Shown: positions 14,837 through 23,462 of the stretch, piece by piece
Layout: every line of letters starts with the position of its first letter
How positions within the stretch are numbered: the stretch's first letter is position 1
NCBI GenBank assembly: GCA_024698715.1
Contig: JAILRA010000073.1
Location: 1 to 41,199, forward strand
Direction: 5' to 3'
DNA from: Lachnospiraceae bacterium
GTDB lineage: Bacteria > Bacillota > Clostridia > Lachnospirales > Lachnospiraceae
Length of the DNA stretch: 41,199 nucleotides
Made by a program: the position numbers and the translations under genes
Notes under the pieces: generated by a model
Databases searched by the model: none
Seen by the model: only the letters and a program-made list of their open reading frames with translations
What the model was told of the DNA's origin: nothing

Positions 14837-15388
14837 ATGCTAAAAAAGTCGATAGTTGAATTCTGTTCACCTACGCTTGCTGGAATAAAGACCGGCAGCA
14901 TCTTTTCTGTAAAGAAAAACAGAAAAGAAATAACAGACGAGATAAGAAATCTAAACGAAAAACTGGTTGATAAGGGAATCAGAATAATTCCAATCGAAAA
15001 GAGCGAAAAAAATACTCTTATATATGTTTACAGACCGGAAAGATTGAAAAAAGATCTTTGCAAACCGGAGGCCTCATGCATTCTAAAGGAAAAAGGTTAC
15101 ATATCGGAAAACTGCGATTTGTGTTTGATGAAATTAATTAAACGCTTGAAGAATGATTCTGATTTCCCTCATGAAATAGGATTGTTTTTGGGATATCCTC
15201 CATCCGATGTGAAATGTTTTATGAAAAGTCCCTGCGAGGGCGTTAATTGTATCGGATGCTGGAAAGCTTATGGCAATTGTGAAGAGGCAAAAAAGACTTT
15301 TGCGCAATTTCAAAAATGCAAAGAAGCTTATTGTAAAGCAATCGATCAGGGGATTGAATTCGAATCACTTGTTGTTAAAACAGGATGA
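14837..15388 (+). CDS. DUF3793 family protein
   Basis: The protein has 183 residues with a CGGAG RBS. Typical family features are the opening FCSPTLAGIKTGSIFSV, a central LIYVYRPERL and the conserved HEIGLFLGYPPSDVKCF. About ten cysteines are present, including CDLC, CEGVNCIGCW and a C-terminal CKEAYC, which could bind metal or an Fe-S cluster. The family is commonly found near FeoB and flavodoxin genes in Clostridia, as here, and has no established biochemical role. It is the first gene of the apparent feo operon. Confidence 0.75.
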   Translation: MLKKSIVEFCSPTLAGIKTGSIFSVKKNRKEITDEIRNLNEKLVDKGIRIIPIEKSEKNTLIYVYRPERLKKDLCKPEASCILKEKGYISENCDLCLMKLIKRLKNDSDFPHEIGLFLGYPPSDVKCFMKSPCEGVNCIGCWKAYGNCEEAKKTFAQFQKCKEAYCKAIDQGIEFESLVVKTG

Positions 15389-15399
15389 AAGGATTATAA

Positions 15400-15777
15400 A
15401 TGCGCGGAACAATCATCGTTTTAATAGTGTTGGCTGTTGTTATAGCTTTGGCAATCGTGGGGATGGTTAAAAGGATCAAATACGGTTCAAGCTGCTGCGG
15501 GGAAAAAGATGCTGCTCCTTCGAAAATAAGAGTCAAAGACAGAAACAAGAGTCATTACCCTTATGTTTATTATCTGGATGTAGATGGAATGCACTGCAGC
15601 GGATGCGTTCGGAAGATTGAAAACGAATTCAATTCGAAAGACGGAATGTGGGCAAAGGCAAGCCTTGAGAAAAAGCAGGTAAAACTCTTATCAAAGTTTT
15701 CGCTGGATAAAAGCATGGCTTCGGGAATCGTTTCCGATGCGGGATTTACGATGCTTTCATTTGAAATATCAAAATAG
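15400..15777 (+). CDS. Membrane-anchored heavy-metal-associated (HMA) domain protein
   Basis: The protein has 125 residues. An N-terminal membrane helix (about residues 4-22) is followed by a basic turn and SSCCGE, resembling FeoB-associated Cys-rich membrane proteins. A C-terminal HMA fold follows (from about residue 52) with the metal site GMHCSGC, C-x-x-C at about residues 67-70. HMA domains bind Cu(I), Zn or similar soft metals. Fusion of an FeoB-associated Cys-rich anchor to an HMA domain upstream of feoA is not a common arrangement. It starts 11 bases after DUF3793 and ends 20 bases before feoA. Confidence 0.7.
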   Translation: MRGTIIVLIVLAVVIALAIVGMVKRIKYGSSCCGEKDAAPSKIRVKDRNKSHYPYVYYLDVDGMHCSGCVRKIENEFNSKDGMWAKASLEKKQVKLLSKFSLDKSMASGIVSDAGFTMLSFEISK

Positions 15778-15797
15778 ATCATATTTAGGAGGATGAG

Positions 15798-16025
15798 ATG
15801 AGTAAACTGACAGACATGCAAAAAGGAGCTGAAGGCACGGTTGTGTCGGTAAGCGGAGATGCCAGATTTGTAAGCCGTATTACATCGATTGGACTTACAC
15901 CGGGATGCAAGGTATCCATGATTAAGAATGAAAAGAACAGACCTATTCTTGTTTATTCAAGAGACACGATGATTGCGCTTAACAGAAAAGACTGTTCGAA
16001 CATAGAAATGGAGGTAACAGCATAA
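15798..16025 (+). CDS. feoA: FeoA, ferrous iron transport accessory protein
   Basis: The protein has 75 residues with RBS AGGAGG. It shows the SH3-like FeoA pattern: LTDMQKGAEGTVVSVSGDARFVSRITSIGLTPGCKVSMI, then PILVYSRDTMIALNR. FeoA is a small cytosolic partner that modulates FeoB. The stop overlaps the FeoB start by one base (TAATG), indicating translational coupling. Confidence 0.92.
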   Translation: MSKLTDMQKGAEGTVVSVSGDARFVSRITSIGLTPGCKVSMIKNEKNRPILVYSRDTMIALNRKDCSNIEMEVTA

Positions 16026-18049
16026 TGACCGCGGATAATGAATATGTAATAGCATTGCTTGGACAGCCAAACTCGGGTAAGTCCACGCTTTTTAATGCAT
16101 TAACGGGAATGCATCAGCATGTGGGCAACTGGCCCGGCAAGACGGTTGAGAAAAAAGAAGGGTCTTTCAAACGTGAGGATAAAAAATATATTGTAGCAGA
16201 TCTTCCCGGAACATACAGTTTGTCTGCAAACTCCGACGAAGAGATGATTACAAGGGATTATATAGCATCGGGAAAGGCAGATGTGGTATGTATTTTAGCC
16301 GACAGTTCACAACTTAGCAGAAGCCTCTATATGCTTGCGGATTATGCGGGAATAACGGTTCCCTGTTTCCTGCTTCTCAATATGAGCGATGTCGCTGCTC
16401 TTCAGGGAAAAACAATTGATGCAAAAGCGCTTGAAAAGAAACTCGGTATTCCGGTTGTTCCTTTTTCTGCACCAGACAGGAAATCTTATGACGGATTTTA
16501 TACCGCATTAAACAGGGCTTTGATTAAACAATCCAAATTGGATTATACGGTTTTGGAAGAAAAATATGCAAATATAGAAGGATTTAACGAATTAAAGAAT
16601 ATTATTCCCGAAGGAGTTATTTCGGGTTATTCGAAAACATGGCTTGCAATCAAGGCAATAGAAGGAGATGTTCCTGTTATTGCAAAGATAAAAGAAAAAC
16701 TCTCTGCTGAAAATGTTAAGACTTTGGAAAAAATAATTGTAAGCATCAAGAATGGTGTTGTTGTCGCAGGAGAAAGCAAATTCGCATGGATCGATGAATT
16801 GCTTGAAGGAAGTGTGAAATCCGAAAAGAAATCAGCGTCTTTAGGAAAATTCGACAGATTGGTTACGCATAAAATCTGGGGTAAAATAGTTGTAATTGCC
16901 ATTATATTCGGAGGACTTTTACTTTCATTCATACCCGCTTTGCCGTTCATGGGAATCGGACAGGGTATTTCGGCCATACCCGATCCCTTATCAGATATCC
17001 TGATAGGAATAGGATGTCCGAAAATCATAGTATCGCTGTTCTGCGATATTTTCATCAGATGTATATCATTTGTAGTTCAGATGCTCGGATTTGTATTTGG
17101 AGTAACATTGGTATTCGGGTTACTCGAAGAGATAGGTCTTATGGCGAGAGTATCATATGTATTTGATAATTCCATGAGTAAATTCGGTCTTCAGGGCAAG
17201 AGTGTAATGCCTTTCCTTATTAGTTTCGGATGTACGATGGGTGGTGCAGCCGGGACCAGAGTAATCGATAACTGGGGACAGAAGGTTTTGACTATCGCAC
17301 TTTCGTGGGCAATTCCCTGTGGAGCTGCATGGGCAGTAATTCCTTTGTTATCCACTATCTTTTTCGGAGCATGGGCGCCTGTAATCATATTGGCAATATT
17401 AATTGTTATGATACTTCATATTTGTGTGACGGGATTTATTTTCGGACGTTTCCTTGTTAAACCTGAAGAGAGATACGGAATGATTATGGAACTTCCTCCG
17501 TATCATAAACCCAGATGGGGCGCTCTTCTTCGTTATGTATTCGGTAGAACAAAAGATACATTTTTAAGAGCAACAAAAGTAGTGCTGCTTGTAGCATTTG
17601 TATTTTGGCTTTTATCATTCACGAAGGACGGAAATATTGCTAACAGCCTTCTTTATAAATTCGGTCATTTTGTAGAGCCTGCAACGAAATTGGTTGGTAT
17701 GAGCTGGCAGTCCTTCCTTGCATTCCTTGCTTCATCATTAGGAAAGGAAGGGGCACTTGGTGTACTCAGTATGCTGTATACCAATTCCGGAACTTTAACT
17801 TTAGGTTCACTTATGGCTGCAGAGAAAGCAAGTAACTTTAATGAGTTAATGCTAGCAAACATTTCAAGACCTGAAGGCCTTGCTTTGATATTCGCAATGA
17901 CATTCAACATGCCATGTATCGTAGCACTTGCTGCAACATATCAGGAGACTCACTCAGCAAAATGGACTGCAATTATCGGTGTATATTACACTGTAGTAGC
18001 CCTTCTGTTGGCTGGTGCAGCTTACTATATTGGATTATTAATCTTCTAA
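16025..18049 (+). CDS. feoB: FeoB, ferrous iron transporter
   Basis: The protein has 674 residues, within the family range. The N-terminal G domain has G1 GQPNSGKST (residues 13-21), switch region HVGNWPGKTVEKKEG, G3 DLPGTYSL and G4 NMSD. Two Gate-type membrane halves follow (SFGCTMGGAAGTRVIDNWG in the middle; SSLGKEGALGVLSMLY and FNMPCIVALAATYQE near the end). It imports Fe(II) across the cytoplasmic membrane. FeoA upstream and a FeoC-like gene downstream complete a feoABC arrangement. Confidence 0.95.
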   Translation: MTADNEYVIALLGQPNSGKSTLFNALTGMHQHVGNWPGKTVEKKEGSFKREDKKYIVADLPGTYSLSANSDEEMITRDYIASGKADVVCILADSSQLSRSLYMLADYAGITVPCFLLLNMSDVAALQGKTIDAKALEKKLGIPVVPFSAPDRKSYDGFYTALNRALIKQSKLDYTVLEEKYANIEGFNELKNIIPEGVISGYSKTWLAIKAIEGDVPVIAKIKEKLSAENVKTLEKIIVSIKNGVVVAGESKFAWIDELLEGSVKSEKKSASLGKFDRLVTHKIWGKIVVIAIIFGGLLLSFIPALPFMGIGQGISAIPDPLSDILIGIGCPKIIVSLFCDIFIRCISFVVQMLGFVFGVTLVFGLLEEIGLMARVSYVFDNSMSKFGLQGKSVMPFLISFGCTMGGAAGTRVIDNWGQKVLTIALSWAIPCGAAWAVIPLLSTIFFGAWAPVIILAILIVMILHICVTGFIFGRFLVKPEERYGMIMELPPYHKPRWGALLRYVFGRTKDTFLRATKVVLLVAFVFWLLSFTKDGNIANSLLYKFGHFVEPATKLVGMSWQSFLAFLASSLGKEGALGVLSMLYTNSGTLTLGSLMAAEKASNFNELMLANISRPEGLALIFAMTFNMPCIVALAATYQETHSAKWTAIIGVYYTVVALLLAGAAYYIGLLIF

Positions 18050-18100
18050 GCCTTCTCCTTGAGAAGAAGGTGGCACGAAGTGTCGGATGAGGTGTCACAC

Positions 18101-18370
18101 ATGCAAAAACTGATTGAATTATTAAAAGACGGAAGATCGAGGACCATAGAAATGCTCGCTGAGGAATTGGGAGAATCAACGGAGCAGGTCAACAGAGATA
18201 TGGAATTCCTCGAACGTATGGGGGTAATAAGAAGAACCGGCTATGAGGAAGCACAAGGACATGACTGTTCGACATGCGGCGGATGCAAGGACGGACAGAA
18301 ATGTAAATCCTGTGCTCCGGAAGGCGGATTTAAAAATATGGGGCATATGTGGGAAGTGATTTCCAAATAA
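18101..18370 (+). CDS. feoC: FeoC-like winged-helix protein with Cys cluster
   Basis: The protein has 89 residues from ATG 18101; the TTG at 18059 has no RBS. The winged helix MQKLIELLKDGRSRTIEMLAEEL...MEFLERMGVIRRTGY is followed by CSTCGGCKDGQKCKSC, five closely spaced cysteines (C-x2-C-x2-C-x5-C-x2-C) that could hold an Fe-S cluster as in enteric FeoC. It lies 51 bases after feoB. In enteric bacteria FeoC protects FeoB from proteolysis; here the same role or iron/redox-sensing regulation is possible. Confidence 0.75.
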   Translation: MQKLIELLKDGRSRTIEMLAEELGESTEQVNRDMEFLERMGVIRRTGYEEAQGHDCSTCGGCKDGQKCKSCAPEGGFKNMGHMWEVISK

Positions 18371-18383
18371 ATATAAATTGTTG

Positions 18384-18440
18384 TTGACATACGTAAGCGA
18401 ACAGTGTATTCTTATAGAAGTTAAGAAAACACTGTTCGCT
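18384..18440 (+). promoter_or_regulatory. suf promoter with split inverted repeat
   Basis: TTGACA (18384-18389), 17 bases, TATTCT (18407-18412). AGCGAACAGTGT (18396-18407) lies in the spacer, and its perfect complement ACACTGTTCGCT (18429-18440) lies about 33 bp further, centre to centre, within the leader. The left arm is upstream of the expected start, so the repeat cannot form as an RNA hairpin; it is a DNA site. A near copy occurs at 23380-23438. Confidence 0.7.
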
Positions 18441-18454
18441 AAAAATGATAAAAG

Positions 18455-18477
18455 AAAGCACAAGGCTTTATTTTTTT
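18455..18477 (+). terminator. Weak attenuator-like hairpin in suf leader
   Basis: AAAGC, loop ACAAG, GCTTT, one A, then T7 (18471-18477), about 55 bases before sufC. The stem is short, so termination would be inefficient. Confidence 0.3.
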
Positions 18478-18535
18478 AACAATAAAACCTATTTAAACAA
18501 TAGGCGGATAGGCGTTAAACGAAAGGAGTTAATTG

Positions 18536-19279
18536 ATGTCATCTATTTTGGAATTAAAGAACCTGCATGTATCAGTCGGCGAGAAAGAAATACTTAAAGG
18601 TATTGATCTTGAAATAAAAGCAGGTGAAACACACGTATTGATGGGACCTAACGGTGCCGGAAAGTCAACGCTCGGACATGCGATAATGAATGACCCCAGG
18701 TATGAGATTACCGAAGGTAAATTATTTTTTGAGGGCGAAAACATTACTGAAGAAGATACGGATAAAAGAGCGAAAAGAGGGATTTTTTTAACTTTTCAGG
18801 ATCCCGTGCCCGTACCGGGTATTTCATTGGGCAGCTTTACAAGAAGTGCTTTGGAACAGGGCGGAGAGAAACACATTAAACTCTGGGATTTTGCAAAAAA
18901 GTGCAAAGAGGTATGCGGATTGCTTAATATGGACAAGTCTTACATAGACAGAGATTTAAATGTTGGATTCTCCGGTGGCGAGAAAAAGAAAGCGGAAATA
19001 TTCCAGTTACTTATGCTTAATCCAAAACTTGCCATCCTGGATGAAACAGATTCCGGCCTTGATGTTGATGCGGTAAAAACGGTGTCAAAGGGAGTGGAAG
19101 AGTATCAGAAAAATGGCGGCACATTATTGATTATTACGCACAGTACAAGAATTCTTGATAACCTGAATGTTGACAAGACTCATATTCTTATTGACGGTAA
19201 GATCGTAGAGAGCGGCTCGTCGTGTTTGATTGCCAAGATCAATCAGAACGGATTTGAGGAATATTGTAAAGAAGAATAA
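18536..19279 (+). CDS. sufC: SufC, Fe-S cluster assembly ATPase
   Basis: The protein has 247 residues from ATG 18536 (GGAG seven bases upstream). ABC ATPase motifs are GPNGAGKST (Walker A), FSGGEKKKAEIFQLL (the SufC-specific signature) and AILDETDSGLDVDA (Walker B with D-loop). There is no membrane domain. SufC powers the SufBCD scaffold in Fe-S cluster assembly. It is the first gene of sufCBDSU, with SufB 14 bases downstream. Confidence 0.93.
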   Translation: MSSILELKNLHVSVGEKEILKGIDLEIKAGETHVLMGPNGAGKSTLGHAIMNDPRYEITEGKLFFEGENITEEDTDKRAKRGIFLTFQDPVPVPGISLGSFTRSALEQGGEKHIKLWDFAKKCKEVCGLLNMDKSYIDRDLNVGFSGGEKKKAEIFQLLMLNPKLAILDETDSGLDVDAVKTVSKGVEEYQKNGGTLLIITHSTRILDNLNVDKTHILIDGKIVESGSSCLIAKINQNGFEEYCKEE

Positions 19280-19293
19280 GAAATGGGAAAAAT

Positions 19294-20703
19294 ATGAAAG
19301 AGAAAACTTATATAGAAGATATAGACGAGAGCATTTATGACTTTCGTTTTAAAGAAGATGAAGAAGATGTTCTCGGACGCGGTATTGGGTCCGATCTTAT
19401 AGATGAAATCTCTAAAGAAAAGGGCGATCCGGAATGGATGAGGCAGTTCAGACAAAGATCGTTGGAAATATTTCACAAAACCCATATGCCCAATTGGGGC
19501 CCTTCTATAGAAAGCCTTGATATGGACAGAATCATTACCTATATTCGTCCGAAGGCTCGAATGAAAAATAAGTGGGAAGATGTTCCTGAAGATGTAAAGC
19601 AGACTTTTGAAAGACTGGGAATTCCGCAGGCAGAAAGAGAGTCGTTATCCGGCGTAGGCGCACAATATGATTCTGAGATCGTTTATCACAATCTTCGTGC
19701 TGAAGTCGAAAAACAGGGTGTTGTATATACAGACCTGGAAACTGCGATGAGGGATGAAAAGTATTCGGAAATGATAAAGAAACATTTCATGAAACTCATT
19801 CCGCCGACAGATCACAAATTTGCGGCGTTGCATGGTGCGGTATGGTCAGGAGGTTCATTTGTGTATGTTCCGGAAGGAGTTAAAGTTGAGATTCCGCTCC
19901 AGTCATATTTCAGACTCAATGCGGAAAGTGCAGGACAGTTCGAACACACACTTATCATTATCGGGAAGAATTCATATCTTCATTTTATTGAAGGATGTTC
20001 GGCTCCGAAATATTATGCAGCAAGTCTGCATGCAGGATGTGTGGAGCTATATGTCGGTGAAAATGCCACACTCAGATATTCGACAATAGAGAACTGGTCC
20101 AAGAATATGTACAACTTAAACTCGAAGAGAGCTTTGGTAGAAAAAGCCGGGAAAATAGAATGGATTTCGGGATCTTTCGGATCGCATATATCTTACCTTT
20201 ATCCTACCAGTGTCTTAAACGGAGAAGGGTCTTCAAGCGAGTTTACAGGAATAACATTCTCCGGAAACGGTCAGGATTTGGATACGGGAGCAAAAGTTAT
20301 TCACAATGCACCCAACACAACATCTTATATGAATACGAGATCGATCTCGAAAAGCGGAGGCGTCAATACATTCAGAAGCGAAGTAATTGTAAAGCCACAG
20401 GCGAAAGGAAGCAAATCATCTGTATCATGTGCATCGCTTATGTTAGATTCGATATCCAGATCAGATACAATCCCTGTAATGGATATAAGGACCAAGGATG
20501 CAGATATCGGACATGAAGCAAAAATCGGAAGAATAAGTGATGAAGCGGTCTTTTATCTTATGACGAGAGGACTGTCCGAAGAAGAGGCCAAGGCGCTTAT
20601 CGTAAGCGGTTTCTGCGAGAATGTTTCCAAAGAACTGCCGGTCGAGTACGCAGTGGAGATGAACAACCTCATACGTATGGAGATGGTTGGAAGCATCGGT
20701 TAA
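19294..20703 (+). CDS. sufB: SufB, Fe-S cluster scaffold subunit
   Basis: The protein has 469 residues, the usual SufB size. It contains the SufB core HFIEGCSAPKYYAASLHAGCVELYV, then AGKIEWISGSFGSH and MDIRTKDADIGHEAKIGRISDEAVFYLMTRGLSEEEA. The conserved cysteine and C-terminal Glu/His residues serve cluster assembly at the SufB-SufD interface. It lies between sufC and sufD. Confidence 0.94.
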   Translation: MKEKTYIEDIDESIYDFRFKEDEEDVLGRGIGSDLIDEISKEKGDPEWMRQFRQRSLEIFHKTHMPNWGPSIESLDMDRIITYIRPKARMKNKWEDVPEDVKQTFERLGIPQAERESLSGVGAQYDSEIVYHNLRAEVEKQGVVYTDLETAMRDEKYSEMIKKHFMKLIPPTDHKFAALHGAVWSGGSFVYVPEGVKVEIPLQSYFRLNAESAGQFEHTLIIIGKNSYLHFIEGCSAPKYYAASLHAGCVELYVGENATLRYSTIENWSKNMYNLNSKRALVEKAGKIEWISGSFGSHISYLYPTSVLNGEGSSSEFTGITFSGNGQDLDTGAKVIHNAPNTTSYMNTRSISKSGGVNTFRSEVIVKPQAKGSKSSVSCASLMLDSISRSDTIPVMDIRTKDADIGHEAKIGRISDEAVFYLMTRGLSEEEAKALIVSGFCENVSKELPVEYAVEMNNLIRMEMVGSIG

Positions 20704-20731
20704 TTGATCAGTTTAGAACGGAAAGAAGATT

Positions 20732-21679
20732 ATGAGTGAAAACAAAACTATCAGAATAAACAATCTGCCGGTTCCTACGTGGAACCACTTAAAGATAAAC
20801 GATGCCGAATATGAAACAATGGCATCAAAGGAAGAACTCTTTGACCAATTAAAGAAGATAGCAGTCAAGCCGGAGAATCAACTTCCGGTAGTGCATGATG
20901 AAGTGATCGAAGAAGCGACCGAAGGTTTGGATTTTGAATTTACGATAAACACCGATTCAACGATTATATTAAGATTATTGAATAAATGCGAAGAAAAATC
21001 GGATGATTCTAAAAAAGATATTATCGTTAAGATCAACGCAAACATAAAAGAAGGATTAACACTGAATTTATCGATAGTCAATTTGACAAAAGGAGCGAGA
21101 ATATACGTCACATCAGATGCACTTTGCAATGAAAACAGCGCACTTCGCATGACTACGATTTCTTTGGGATCATCCAAAGCGTATTTTGAAGGAAAAGCTG
21201 AACTCAAAGGAGATAATTCAATGTTTGATTCGTATACCGCATATATTTTAAACAGCGGTCAGTTCCTGGATATGAATTATGTAGCAGATCATAAAGGAAA
21301 GAATACGGAAGCTGAGATTGTATCATCCGGAGTACTCAACAAAGGTACGGAAAAAGTATCCAGACAGACGGTTAATTTTATATCCGGATGTGCGGGCTCA
21401 AAGGGAGCGGAAAGCGAAGAGGTTCTTTTGCTCGACGATGATGTGATAAGCAAATCTGCGCCGCTGATTCTTTGCACCGAAGAAGATGTCGAAGGTGAAC
21501 ACGGTGCTTCAATCGGACAGCCGGATATCGATGTAATTTTTTACCTGAAATCAAGGGGAATCGCCATCGAAAAAATATATGAGATGTTAAGCTTCGCAAA
21601 GATCGAGGCTGCACTTTCAAGAATAGATCATGAAGAAACATCTGAAATGGTCAGAAACTATCTCGGTATAAATAATTAA
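20732..21679 (+). CDS. sufD: SufD-type Fe-S cluster assembly protein
   Basis: The protein has 315 residues, shorter than the roughly 420 of E. coli SufD but common in Clostridia. The N-terminal part (NLPVPTWNHLKIND) is a typical SufD opening. The C-terminal part has DVISKSAPLILCTEEDVEGEHGASIGQPDIDVIFYLKSRGI, including the conserved His of the SufB-SufD interface. The beta-helical middle is reduced. It is encoded between sufB and sufS. Confidence 0.88.
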   Translation: MSENKTIRINNLPVPTWNHLKINDAEYETMASKEELFDQLKKIAVKPENQLPVVHDEVIEEATEGLDFEFTINTDSTIILRLLNKCEEKSDDSKKDIIVKINANIKEGLTLNLSIVNLTKGARIYVTSDALCNENSALRMTTISLGSSKAYFEGKAELKGDNSMFDSYTAYILNSGQFLDMNYVADHKGKNTEAEIVSSGVLNKGTEKVSRQTVNFISGCAGSKGAESEEVLLLDDDVISKSAPLILCTEEDVEGEHGASIGQPDIDVIFYLKSRGIAIEKIYEMLSFAKIEAALSRIDHEETSEMVRNYLGINN

Positions 21680-21691
21680 AAGGATTTTCAA

Positions 21692-22900
21692 ATGAATATT
21701 AAAGAAATACGGGCACAATTTCCGCTCATAAATAATCAGAATATCGTTTATCTTGATAACGCAGCTACTACGCAAAAACCACATTGTGTAATAGATGCGT
21801 TCTCTGAATTTTATTGCAATTTCAATGCAAATCCCATGAGAGGTATATATGACTTAAGTGTTGCTGCTACGGATGCTTATGAAAATGTCAGAGAGCAGAC
21901 CGCAGGCTTTGTTAATGCTAAAGATCCTTCGGAGATAATATTCACAAGAAATGCTACGGAAAGTTTGAATCTGACAGCTAATATTTTGTCGGGAACGTTG
22001 AAAGAAGGCGATGAAATACTGGTAGCAACGAGTGAACACCACAGCAATTTTCTTCCATGGAAAAGAATCGCAGATAATAAAAGACTGAAAATAAAATATC
22101 TTGATTGTGATTCTGAAGGTGAATATTCTGTTGAATCTTTAAAAGAAGCTTTATCAGAGGGAACCAAAGTATTTGCTATAGCAACTGTTTCAAATGTTAT
22201 AGGAAGGGTGAACCCAATCAGAGAGTTTGCAAAGATATGTCACGCAAACAATACTCTGATCTGTGTGGATGCAACGCAAAGTGTAGCACATATGAAAACG
22301 AATGTCATAGAAGATGATGTTGACTTCCTGGCGTTTTCAGCTCATAAAATGTATGGCCCTATGGGTGTGGGAATTCTTTACGGGAAGAAAGAACTGTTGG
22401 AAAAACTGCCGCCTTTTTTGGAGGGTGGAGAAATGATAGAGTATGTTTCTAAAGAGAAAACCATTTACGCAGATCTTCCTCAAAAATACGAAGCGGGAAC
22501 GGTAAATGCCGCAGATGTGTATGCTTTCGGTAAAGCAATGGAATATGTTAAAAAGATTGGGTTTGAAGAGATTGGTGAAAGAGAAAGACTGCTTACCGGT
22601 TATCTTTTTGACGGAATGAAAAATACCGATAATATCCGAATTATCGGTGCGAAAGATTCGGCTGAACATAATTGTATAGTTTCATTCGCGGTCGATGATG
22701 TACATCCGCATGATGTTGCATCGATATTTGCTGATTCGGGTATATGTATAAGAGCAGGACATCACTGTGCGCAGCCACTTCATATTCTGCTTGGCATACC
22801 TTCAACAGTAAGGGCGAGTCTGGCATTTTATAACACTAAAGAAGAGATAGATTTCTTCATCAAAGTATTATCTGAAATAAGGTCACGAATGGGATACTGA
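21692..22900 (+). CDS. sufS: SufS, cysteine desulfurase
   Basis: The protein has 402 residues, a fold-type I PLP enzyme of class II (SufS) type. Visible are VYLDNAATTQKP near the start, TSEHHSNFLPW, the PLP lysine in DFLAFSAHKMYGPMGVGILYG and the persulfide cysteine in RAGHHCAQPLH near residue 357. It supplies sulfur as a persulfide that SufU receives. It lies 12 bases after sufD. Confidence 0.94.
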   Translation: MNIKEIRAQFPLINNQNIVYLDNAATTQKPHCVIDAFSEFYCNFNANPMRGIYDLSVAATDAYENVREQTAGFVNAKDPSEIIFTRNATESLNLTANILSGTLKEGDEILVATSEHHSNFLPWKRIADNKRLKIKYLDCDSEGEYSVESLKEALSEGTKVFAIATVSNVIGRVNPIREFAKICHANNTLICVDATQSVAHMKTNVIEDDVDFLAFSAHKMYGPMGVGILYGKKELLEKLPPFLEGGEMIEYVSKEKTIYADLPQKYEAGTVNAADVYAFGKAMEYVKKIGFEEIGERERLLTGYLFDGMKNTDNIRIIGAKDSAEHNCIVSFAVDDVHPHDVASIFADSGICIRAGHHCAQPLHILLGIPSTVRASLAFYNTKEEIDFFIKVLSEIRSRMGY

Positions 22901-22943
22901 GAAAGAATGATATGAGGAAAACACGAAAGGGTTAAAGGAGAGA

Positions 22944-23372
22944 ATGGATAAACGAACGTTTTACAATGAAGTATTAATAGAACATAACAAGTATCCGACA
23001 CATAAACATGCTATGCCGGGATGCTGTTATTCAAAAGAAGGTATTAATCCAAGCTGCGGGGATGATCTAATAATCAATCTTGATATTAAAGACGGAATCA
23101 TACAGGGCGGTTCTTTTGAAGGAGACGGCTGTGCGATATCGCAGGCTTCAGCGGATATAATGTTCGATCTTTTAACAGGCAGAAGTGTTGCAGAGGCAAA
23201 GGAATTGTCCGCTATTTTTTCGAGAATGATTAAAGAAAAGATAACAGATGAGGAACTTGAAAGGCTCGAAGAAGCGGGAGCACTTATGGATATTTCTCAT
23301 ATGCCGGCCAGAGCAAAATGTGCCATGCTTGCCTGGCGAACACTTGATGAAATTTTATTGCAAAAAATATAA
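22944..23372 (+). CDS. sufU: SufU, zinc-dependent sulfur transfer protein
   Basis: The protein has 142 residues and is IscU-like. Cysteine positions are PSCGDDLIINL, FEGDGCAISQASADIM and MPARAKCAMLAWRTL, the three-Cys plus Asp zinc site of SufU. The RAKC-x-x-L-x-W ending is diagnostic. It takes sulfur from SufS for the SufBCD scaffold. It is the last gene of the operon; the TetR3 promoter starts 8 bases after its stop, with no terminator between them. Confidence 0.93.
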   Translation: MDKRTFYNEVLIEHNKYPTHKHAMPGCCYSKEGINPSCGDDLIINLDIKDGIIQGGSFEGDGCAISQASADIMFDLLTGRSVAEAKELSAIFSRMIKEKITDEELERLEEAGALMDISHMPARAKCAMLAWRTLDEILLQKI

Positions 23373-23379
23373 AAAATGT

Positions 23380-23438
23380 TTGACAATTATAAGCGAACAA
23401 TGTATTCTAATAAAGGTTTTGAGAGTACAGTGTTCGCT
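23380..23438 (+). promoter_or_regulatory. TetR3 promoter with split inverted repeat, near twin of suf promoter
   Basis: TTGACA (23380-23385), 17 bases, TATTCT (23403-23408). AGCGAACAATGT (23392-23403) is mirrored by ACAGTGTTCGCT (23427-23438) with one mismatch and about 35 bp between centres. Spacer, -10 and half-sites closely match 18384-18440. Confidence 0.7.
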
Positions 23439-23462
23439 TTGGCTTTTGAAAGGGGAATATAA

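Noticed and set aside
15270-15470. 66-residue plus-strand frame
   Set aside because: It overlaps both the DUF3793 and HMA protein genes in another frame and has no RBS.
18396-18440. LexA (Cheo-box) operator at the suf promoter
   Set aside because: Half-sites CGAAC and GTTCG occur but are about 33 bp apart; LexA sites of Firmicutes have them 4 bp apart.
18396-18440. Riboswitch or RNA hairpin in the suf leader
   Set aside because: The left arm lies between the -35 and -10 and is not transcribed, so the arms cannot pair in RNA.
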